The notes beneath the pieces are model-generated. The model was not told the origin of the DNA. It did no database searches and saw only the letters and a list, made by a program, of their open reading frames with translations. Positions 57,999-64,000 of a DNA stretch of 64,000 bases are shown in pieces (position 1 is the stretch's first letter; each line of letters opens with the position of its first letter). Both the position numbers and the translations under genes were made by a program. This DNA is from an uncultured Clostridia bacterium. Lineage in GTDB: Bacteria > Bacillota > Clostridia > Christensenellales > Borkfalkiaceae. The DNA lies in contig CAKQQQ010000002.1 in assembly GCA_934271065.1 (NCBI GenBank), forward strand, positions 62,001 through 126,000. The letters are read 5' to 3'.

Positions 57999-59444
57999 AT
58001 GCAAAAACGAAATTTGACTCTGCTTACCGACTTGTACGAACTCACTATGATGAACGGCTATTACCTTAAAGGCAAAAAGGACCAGATAGCCGTTTTCGAC
58101 GTGTTTTTCAGACAAAACGAACTTATAACCTACTCGCTTTCGGCGGGGCTCGAACAAGCCGTCGATTACGTTCTCGGCATTAACTTCGACGACGAAGAAA
58201 TTGCGTATCTGCGTTCGCTCGGCATATTCGACGAAGGCTTTTTGCAGTACCTTAAAACCCTGCGTTTTACGGGCGATATATACGCCGTTCCCGAAGGCAC
58301 GGTGGTATTCCCCGGCGAGCCTATCTTTACCGTAAAAGCGCCCGTCATTCAGGCGCAACTCGTCGAAGCGGCGGTTCTTAACATCATCAATCATCAGACG
58401 CTTATCGCGACCAAGGCGGCGAAAATAACCGCCGCCGCGAAAGGCGACAACGTTATGGAATTCGGGCTGCGCAGGGCGCAAGGGCCCGACGCGGGCATTT
58501 ACGGAGCGAGAGCGGCTATCATAGGCGGCTGCTCGTCTACGTCGAACGTGCTTGCGGGCAAGGAATTCGGCGTTAAGGTGGCGGGTACGCACGCGCACAG
58601 TTGGGTTATGGACTTCCCGTCGGAATACGAAGCGTTCAGGGCTTACGCAGACGTGTACCCCGACGCGACGTTACTGCTCGTAGATACTTACGACACGCTT
58701 AAAAGCGGTATACCCAACGCCATAAAAGTATTCGACGAACTTAAAGCCGCGGGCAAAAAACCGCTGGGAATAAGAATAGACTCGGGCGACCTTGCGTACA
58801 CGACCAAGCGCGCGAGAAAAATGCTCGACGACGCGGGCTATCCCGACGCGATAATATGCGCTTCGGGCGACCTTGACGAAAGACTTGTGCAAAGCCTTAA
58901 ACAACAGGGCGCGAAAATCAACAGTTGGGGTATCGGCACTAAACTGATAACGAGCGCGGATATGCCGTCGCTCGGCGGAGTTTACAAACTCGCCGCAATC
59001 GAAAAAGACGGCAAACTCATACCTAAAATCAAAGTTTCGGATAACAGCGCGAAAATCACTAACCCCGGCTTTAAGACGATTTACCGTATTTACGACAAGG
59101 CTACGGGCAAAGCCGAAGCCGACCTTATCGCTCTGCGCGGAGAAAAGATAGACTTCAACGCTCCGCTTACGATTTACCACCCGACCGAAAGGTGGAAGTC
59201 GATTACTTTTACGGATTATTTCGTTAAAGAACTTCCGGTTAAAGTAGTCGAAAACGGCAAGGCGGTTTATAAATTCCCGCCCCTTAAAGAGATTGCCGAG
59301 TACGCGCGACGCGACACCGACACTTTCTGGGACGAATACAAACGGCTCGATCAGCCGCATATCTTCAAAGTCGATTTATCCGACGGATTGTACGCCCTTA
59401 AAACGGATATGCTCGAAAGGGTGCGCAAAGGAGAAGTCCTTTAA
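57999..59444 (+). CDS. pncB: Nicotinate phosphoribosyltransferase
   Basis: Salvages nicotinate to nicotinate mononucleotide for NAD. 481 residues with the N-terminal LLTDLYELTMMNGYYL, the conserved FGLRRAQGPDAG segment, AGTHAHSWVMDF with the catalytic histidine, and LGIRIDSGDLAY. It belongs to the longer bacterial class. It shares one base with lspA (TAATG). Together with the CinA amidohydrolase domain elsewhere in the window it suggests active NAD salvage. Confidence 0.96.
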   Translation: MQKRNLTLLTDLYELTMMNGYYLKGKKDQIAVFDVFFRQNELITYSLSAGLEQAVDYVLGINFDDEEIAYLRSLGIFDEGFLQYLKTLRFTGDIYAVPEGTVVFPGEPIFTVKAPVIQAQLVEAAVLNIINHQTLIATKAAKITAAAKGDNVMEFGLRRAQGPDAGIYGARAAIIGGCSSTSNVLAGKEFGVKVAGTHAHSWVMDFPSEYEAFRAYADVYPDATLLLVDTYDTLKSGIPNAIKVFDELKAAGKKPLGIRIDSGDLAYTTKRARKMLDDAGYPDAIICASGDLDERLVQSLKQQGAKINSWGIGTKLITSADMPSLGGVYKLAAIEKDGKLIPKIKVSDNSAKITNPGFKTIYRIYDKATGKAEADLIALRGEKIDFNAPLTIYHPTERWKSITFTDYFVKELPVKVVENGKAVYKFPPLKEIAEYARRDTDTFWDEYKRLDQPHIFKVDLSDGLYALKTDMLERVRKGEVL

Positions 59445-60019
59445 TGTGGTACGCCTTTTTACTCGCGGCGATAGTACTGCTCGACCAACTGACCAAAATA
59501 TCGATAGCGGCAATCTCGGGCGTCGCGGGCAGCCTGCCCGACGGCGGAAAGCATATCTGCTGGATTATAAAGGACTTTCTCGAAATAACCTACTGTGAAA
59601 ACACGGAAGGAATGATGGGGCTGTTCCCGAAAATTCAGAACGCGGTCTTCATCGTCGCGACGATTATCATTCTCGTGGGCATATTCGTGTATATGTGGCG
59701 CGCAAAGCATCGCGGAAAATGGATAAACGTATCGCTTATGCTCGTTACGGGCGGCGCGATAGGCAACCTTATCGACCGCATAGTGACGGTTTACGTCCGC
59801 GACTTTATTCACGTCATCATCAAAATCGGCGGAAAGGAAATATTCCCGTTCGTGTTCAACGTGGCGGATATCGCGCTCGTTGTAGGCGCAATAATGCTTG
59901 TCGTCTATATACTGTTCTTATCCAAAGACCCCGTATTCAAACGCAAGCGCAAAGACGAAAAGTCCGAACCCGAAAAAAGCGACGGCGAAGCGGTAGCGAA
60001 CGAGACCGATGGAAACTAA
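59444..60019 (+). CDS. lspA: Lipoprotein signal peptidase (signal peptidase II)
   Basis: Cleaves lipoprotein signal peptides before the lipidated cysteine. 191 residues, four membrane segments. The two catalytic aspartates are visible as D111 (GGAIGNLIDRI) and D142 (FNVADIAL), and the ENTEGMMGLF motif replaces the more common N-x-G-A-A-F/W-G. It has a charged C-terminal tail. It should process the three ABC binding lipoproteins of this window. It overlaps the next gene by 11 bases, the classic lspA-rluD arrangement. Confidence 0.96.
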   Translation: MWYAFLLAAIVLLDQLTKISIAAISGVAGSLPDGGKHICWIIKDFLEITYCENTEGMMGLFPKIQNAVFIVATIIILVGIFVYMWRAKHRGKWINVSLMLVTGGAIGNLIDRIVTVYVRDFIHVIIKIGGKEIFPFVFNVADIALVVGAIMLVVYILFLSKDPVFKRKRKDEKSEPEKSDGEAVANETDGN

Positions 60020-60914
60020 AAAAATTCTTGCCGAAAACGAGACGAGACTCGACGTCTTTCTCGCAAAAAGGCTTGACAAAACCCGTTCGGCGATAAAAAA
60101 ACTCGTCGACGACGGACATATTACCGTAAACGGAAAGACCGAAAAGGCGGGCAAAACCCTTAAACGCGGCGACGAAATAACCGTCGTTCTGCCCGACCCC
60201 GTACCGCTCGATCTGACGCCCGAAAACCTGCCGCTCGACGTGGTTTATCAGGACGGCGACGTAGCCGTAATAAACAAGGCGCAAGGCGTAACGGTACACG
60301 CGGGCAACGGCACGCGCGGCGCGACGCTCGTCAACGCTCTCTTATACCATTTAGACAATTTAAGCGGTATAAACGGAGTATTACGCCCCGGCATCGTACA
60401 CAGAATAGACAAGGACACTTCGGGCTTGCTCGTCGTGGCGAAAAACGACGAAGCGCATATTTCGCTATCGAAACAGATAAAGGACAAAACCTGCGCGCGA
60501 ATTTATTACGCGCTGGTAGAAGGCGTCGTGAAAAACGACCGCGGAGAGATAGAGACGTATATCGCGCGGAGCGAAAAAAACCGAACGATGATGGCGGTTT
60601 CGGATTGCGGCAGGCTTGCCGTCACCGATTACGAAGTAGTAAAAAGGTACAGGCATTATACGCTTATGCGGTTCAGCCTTAAAACGGGCAGAACGCACCA
60701 GATACGCGTGCATTGCAAGTATATAGGTCACCCGATAGTCGGCGACCCCGTATACGGATACAAAAACTGCAAATTCAAATTAAACGGTCAACTTCTGCAC
60801 GCGGCGGAATTATCGTTCAACCACCCGAGAACGGGCGAAAGAGTTACCTTTAACGCGCCCCTGCCCGATTATTTCGGCGCGGTTCTCGAAAAACTCGACA
60901 AGACTGATTTATAA
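60009..60914 (+). CDS. RluD-type 23S rRNA pseudouridine synthase
   Basis: 301 residues. An N-terminal S4 RNA-binding domain (about 10-75, RLDVFLAKRLDKTRSAIKKL) precedes the RluA-family catalytic domain with HRIDKDTSG, in which D134 is the nucleophilic aspartate, and KTGRTHQIRVH. The lspA linkage and S4 domain favour an RluD-like enzyme modifying 23S rRNA. It ends with a strong terminator shared with the convergent surface-protein operon. Confidence 0.94.
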   Translation: METKKILAENETRLDVFLAKRLDKTRSAIKKLVDDGHITVNGKTEKAGKTLKRGDEITVVLPDPVPLDLTPENLPLDVVYQDGDVAVINKAQGVTVHAGNGTRGATLVNALLYHLDNLSGINGVLRPGIVHRIDKDTSGLLVVAKNDEAHISLSKQIKDKTCARIYYALVEGVVKNDRGEIETYIARSEKNRTMMAVSDCGRLAVTDYEVVKRYRHYTLMRFSLKTGRTHQIRVHCKYIGHPIVGDPVYGYKNCKFKLNGQLLHAAELSFNHPRTGERVTFNAPLPDYFGAVLEKLDKTDL

Positions 60915-60920
60915 ATCTTA

Positions 60921-60960
60921 AAAAAGCGGCTTTCTCGCAGGGCGAGAAAGCCGCTTTTTT
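60921..60960. terminator. Bidirectional terminator between rluD-type gene and surface cassette
   Basis: An 18-bp stem (AAAAAGCGGCTTTCTCGC and its complement) with a 3-base loop, ending in a T run on both strands. Confidence 0.95.
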
Positions 60961-61000
60961 ATTTTGCACGCCGCGAACGATTACGCGTATAAATTCGCGG

Positions 61001-63631
61001 CTAAATATCTTCGGGATAAGTCATTTCGTCGTCGTAAACCGCAAGCGGCAGCCCGACTACGGTAAATGGCGGAATAACCGAACCCGAAAGCCCTTCTAAT
61101 ATTCCGCCGTTAGCGGCGAAAAATCTGTAATACAGCGTGGTGTTTCTTCCGTCCGCCGTATACGGAACGTTACTCGTCGAGCCGCCCGCCGTATCGCGCC
61201 TGAACGCGACGGTGGCGTTTGCAACGGGCAAAGAGAGTTTCGCGCCTACGTCGGCGTACTTGGGATAGTACCGCGAACCGCCGTTTGACGGTACTTTTAT
61301 TATTTTATCCGTCGCGTCGTACACGGCGCGGTCGACGAAATCCACAGTCCGCATCATATACGGCGTGGTCTGCGTGGACGAGTTGCCGCTCGCGCCTATA
61401 TCGAGATAGTTTATGTACGCGGATAGTTCTACGCTCGACTGCAAGTCCTTTGAAATAGCGTAATCCCCCGCTTCTACGGGAATTTCGATATAGTACGCAG
61501 AACTCTGTTTGAGTTTATCGAACCACGATCTGTCGTACGCCTTTTTATAAGACGCGTTGGCGGAAAAATCGTCGTTTTCGTTAGCAAACACCGTGAAATA
61601 TTTCTCTTTACCGTTTTCCACGCGCGAATAGACGCGCTCTACCTGTTGTATCGATTCGATTTTGCCCGTAGCGGCGTTTTTACCGACCTTATAAAGCCCG
61701 AACGCCGTCTGATCAACACCCTGATAAGGATGCGAATACGCGCCCAACACGGCGGTCACTACGCCCGATTCTTTTACGTTGAACGAAATTGTGTTTTTAA
61801 GGAACTGCTCTTCTTTGCCGTCCGCATTCGTTATGGACCTGCAATCCGGCGGCGTGTTGTCAGGCTTGAATACTAAATACGGCGAGTACGCTTCTTTGAC
61901 GCCTTCGAATCTCATTCCGTATAAGTAGCCGTTCATACCGAGAAAGTCTTTGAATAACGGTCTCGATTTATCGTAATTCAACAGGCTTGCGGAAGTTATA
62001 TAATTACCTTTCGTTACCACGTCATATACGCCGTTATAGTTATCGAGAATTTTTACGGGATCACTCTGATTATCGCTGTTTTTGGTGTATAACACGAGAT
62101 TGTTATCCTGCGCGGCGTACGTTGCCTGTGTACTGCTGCCGTAGAAATTTTCGTTTGACGGATTGATGAGCGAGTTATATATTGTCGACGACGAAGAGTC
62201 TCTCGCGGGGATGGGCTGTATTCTTACGCGGGAACTTCCGCCGTTAGGCTGCGTTCCACCGCCGACGATATAACCCGTATTCGCGCTATGCACGAGTTCG
62301 GGAACAGTACTGTTTTTATACCATTCGTTGGTATGCCATTCGCGGTCTTTATCAGCCGTAAGATATACCACGGTCTCGCCGCCGTCAAGCCCCATTTCGC
62401 TTTCCCTTACGCCGAGCGGCAGATACGAGCCGTCTTTAATATCGCAATACGCGAAATTGATTGCGTATTGCGCGCTCGTACCCGTACCGACGGTTACGGG
62501 GCTCAACCCTTCCCAGTAAAATTCGCGCCCGTATCTTTCCGTCCTTGCACTACCAGAAGGTCCGCTGATCTGAACTTCAAACGTTAAATTTTTAGTAGGA
62601 TTGCTGCCTTTATACACCGTAGTATTCCGATAGCCGCTTTGCGCGACTGCGGAAATCATATAATTCAATCTTTGCGTTAATTTATGGAAGTTAAGCGAGC
62701 CGTTCCAGCCCGAACCCGCGCCCGATCCGGCGGAAGGTTCTTCCGTCCAGCCGACGGACTTCGCGTCGTAATCGCCGATAAGCGCGTATTTAGACACTTC
62801 GCCGACTCCGTCTAAACCCGTAGCGGATTTTTTAAGGGTTATGTCGCCGCGATACACGCCTACGTTCTCGAAACCGCTCTTGACGTAACCCGCGGCAAGA
62901 CCTATCAGCGTTTCGTCCGTCACGCTTTTAGCGCGCAGAACGTCCGCGTAAAAATTCGCCACGCGCATAGACGAAAAATACAGATCTTTTCCGCCGGGCG
63001 CGGCGGGCGTTTCAACAAGCGAAGAACTATCGTTCTCCTTTTTGTTATGTATAACTATACCGCCCGCGTTATATTGCGCGTTGTTGCCGTTCGCGATAAG
63101 ATCGCCCGCGTCGCCCGTAACGCCGAACAAACCTACGGTTTTTACCTGCGCTCCGCCGCCCGCGACGTTGAGCGTTCCGTTTTCGTCGAATCTGGCGTTG
63201 AACGGATATATTTTGAAATCGGACTTCGCGTTGGACGAAGTTACGGAGTATACGGTATGATGCCCGCCGTCGAACGAGCCGATAAAGGGATACTCGCTCG
63301 TGCCTATCGGTGGAATTGCGGTACGCTTCATAGACACGTCGTTGCCGAGTCTGAAATAACTTTGCGCTCTGCCGTTGTTCATCTCGGGGTTAAGGTTGAA
63401 ATAACCGAGATATTGTAGCCAGGCAAAGTTATACATATGCGCGTCCGTCGTTATGACGTAGGGGTTTTGTTTGCTGCCGTCGCCTTCGGAAAAGTACGCG
63501 GCGGAAATCGAGCCGAACGACGACGGGAAAATTATGGTGTCGGAAGCGGAAAACCAGCCGAAAGTCGCCGTTCCGCACAGCGCGATTGCAAAAGTAAGAC
63601 ATATCGCTACGATTTTTAACGCCTTTTTCAA
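61001..63631 (-). CDS. Large secreted surface-type protein, paralogue of the 12288-14606 product
   Basis: An 876-residue protein with an N-terminal signal (residues about 6-24) ending in ATFGWFSASDT. It then shows the same landmark order as its paralogue: GDGSKQNPYVI, HMYNFAWLQYLGYFNL, MNNGRAQSYFRL, PPIGTSEYPFIGSFDGGHHT, later NTGYIVGGG, ESGVVTAVLGAY, YYIEIPVEAGDYAI and INYLDIGASGNSSTQ. It is about 100 residues longer, mainly from Ser/Asn/Gly-rich insertions. It probably starts at a TTG that overlaps the stop of the upstream gene (TTGA). No sorting signal or repeat anchor is visible. It is likely a matrix or surface protein, function unknown. Confidence 0.78.
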   Translation of the reverse strand: MKKALKIVAICLTFAIALCGTATFGWFSASDTIIFPSSFGSISAAYFSEGDGSKQNPYVITTDAHMYNFAWLQYLGYFNLNPEMNNGRAQSYFRLGNDVSMKRTAIPPIGTSEYPFIGSFDGGHHTVYSVTSSNAKSDFKIYPFNARFDENGTLNVAGGGAQVKTVGLFGVTGDAGDLIANGNNAQYNAGGIVIHNKKENDSSSLVETPAAPGGKDLYFSSMRVANFYADVLRAKSVTDETLIGLAAGYVKSGFENVGVYRGDITLKKSATGLDGVGEVSKYALIGDYDAKSVGWTEEPSAGSGAGSGWNGSLNFHKLTQRLNYMISAVAQSGYRNTTVYKGSNPTKNLTFEVQISGPSGSARTERYGREFYWEGLSPVTVGTGTSAQYAINFAYCDIKDGSYLPLGVRESEMGLDGGETVVYLTADKDREWHTNEWYKNSTVPELVHSANTGYIVGGGTQPNGGSSRVRIQPIPARDSSSSTIYNSLINPSNENFYGSSTQATYAAQDNNLVLYTKNSDNQSDPVKILDNYNGVYDVVTKGNYITSASLLNYDKSRPLFKDFLGMNGYLYGMRFEGVKEAYSPYLVFKPDNTPPDCRSITNADGKEEQFLKNTISFNVKESGVVTAVLGAYSHPYQGVDQTAFGLYKVGKNAATGKIESIQQVERVYSRVENGKEKYFTVFANENDDFSANASYKKAYDRSWFDKLKQSSAYYIEIPVEAGDYAISKDLQSSVELSAYINYLDIGASGNSSTQTTPYMMRTVDFVDRAVYDATDKIIKVPSNGGSRYYPKYADVGAKLSLPVANATVAFRRDTAGGSTSNVPYTADGRNTTLYYRFFAANGGILEGLSGSVIPPFTVVGLPLAVYDDEMTYPEDI

Positions 63632-64000
63632 GTCCCCGCACCCCCGCTTAAAGTTATTCTGAAATCGCTTCTGAAAGGAATAGCCGCGTTGCCGTCTATC
63701 GCCGCGTTACCTACGTTGACGGATAAAACCGCCGAGACGAGAGCGGAATCGTAAGTGAACATAAAAAACGCGTGATAAAAGCCGTCTTCGCCGTCGATAA
63801 GCGTTCCGTCGGCAACGCTCGCCGTAAGTTCGATATTCGCGGGTTTTACCGTGTTTACCGATTGCGATTTGTCTATGAACGTCGCCGTTCTTTCCGTCGG
63901 CGGTATTACGGGCATATTAAGCGCGGACTGTCCGGTAGAAGTGAAATCGGTCGCGCGCAAAAGCACGACGCCCGCAACGCTCGTCAACGCGTTGGTATAG
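63628..64000 (-). CDS. C-terminal part of a second TasA/SipW-like small surface protein (cut by window edge)
   Basis: The open frame runs off the right edge (complete codons from 63999). The visible ~123 residues match the C-terminal half of the 253-residue protein at 14603-15364: TNALTSVAGVVL aligns with RNLLTSVMSAAV, and FFMFTYDSALVSAVLSVNVGN with FSLFLSYDDALISTVFAANLGN. Both end in a D-F-beta strand. A TTG at 63987 could be read as a start, but alignment shows the gene continues upstream. It overlaps the next gene, reproducing the small-plus-large cassette at 12288-15364. Confidence 0.8.
   Translation of the reverse strand, partial: YTNALTSVAGVVLLRATDFTSTGQSALNMPVIPPTERTATFIDKSQSVNTVKPANIELTASVADGTLIDGEDGFYHAFFMFTYDSALVSAVLSVNVGNAAIDGNAAIPFRSDFRITLSGGAGT

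Overview
The window looks like a chromosome segment of an uncultured, probably anaerobic, spore-forming member of the Bacillota (Clostridia-like). The evidence is the gene content and order: hrcA-grpE under a CIRCE operator, ftsK/spoIIIE-rimO-pgsA-cinA-recA, dprA-topA-trmFO-hslV-hslU, SpoIIID, an iron-sulfur L-serine dehydratase, and lysine and c-di-GMP riboswitches. Consensus sigma-A promoters (TTGACA, 17 bp, TATAAT) recur in front of many genes. There are no tRNA or rRNA genes, insertion sequences, phage genes or CRISPR arrays. Almost every gene up to 57 kb is on the minus strand. Genus-level placement is not possible by eye.

Layout: 0-4.5 kb holds grpE (cut by the edge), hrcA, then a ppa / SecB-like / Crp-Fnr / VanW operon. 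4.5-9.7 kb holds a GH20 hexosaminidase, a polar amino-acid ABC importer and a PHP-type histidinol-phosphatase. 9.8-12.2 kb holds a membrane-anchored YegP-repeat protein, spoIIID and a divergent unknown membrane protein. 12.3-18.5 kb is the most striking region. A two-gene operon for secreted surface-type proteins sits behind a GEMM-I c-di-GMP riboswitch and a terminator, and is divergent from a 7-TM GGDEF-EAL protein that should make and/or degrade c-di-GMP. A paralogous copy of the two-gene surface cassette closes the window (61.0-64.0 kb, cut by the edge).

18.6-32 kb is mostly housekeeping: gpsA, tagD, a ComEC-like metallo-beta-lactamase protein, serine dehydratase, a C_GCAxxG_C_C protein, the recA-cinA-pgsA-rimO-ftsK operon, an EamA transporter and a YnbB-type PLP enzyme. 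32.1-34.9 kb is a lysine-riboswitch-controlled ABC importer whose binding protein and permease are fused. 34.9-38.2 kb is lon-engB-fur. 38.4-47 kb is an oligopeptide (Opp) operon with several oddities. OppC carries an RCC1-like beta-propeller in its first outer loop, OppF has a ~200-residue coiled insertion, and OppA has an extra Cys/His-rich N-terminal domain. 47.4-57.2 kb is trxA, hisS, hslU, hslV, trmFO, topA, dprA and comM. 57.4-60.9 kb, on the plus strand, is an unknown membrane protein, pncB, lspA and an RluD-type pseudouridine synthase.

The best candidates for something undescribed are the local c-di-GMP circuit driving a duplicated surface-protein pair, and the OppC permease with an embedded RCC1 propeller. 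A third observation is that three genes (ppa, the YegP-repeat gene and lon) have consensus promoters placed so that transcription should start at or one base before the start codon, which suggests leaderless mRNAs.
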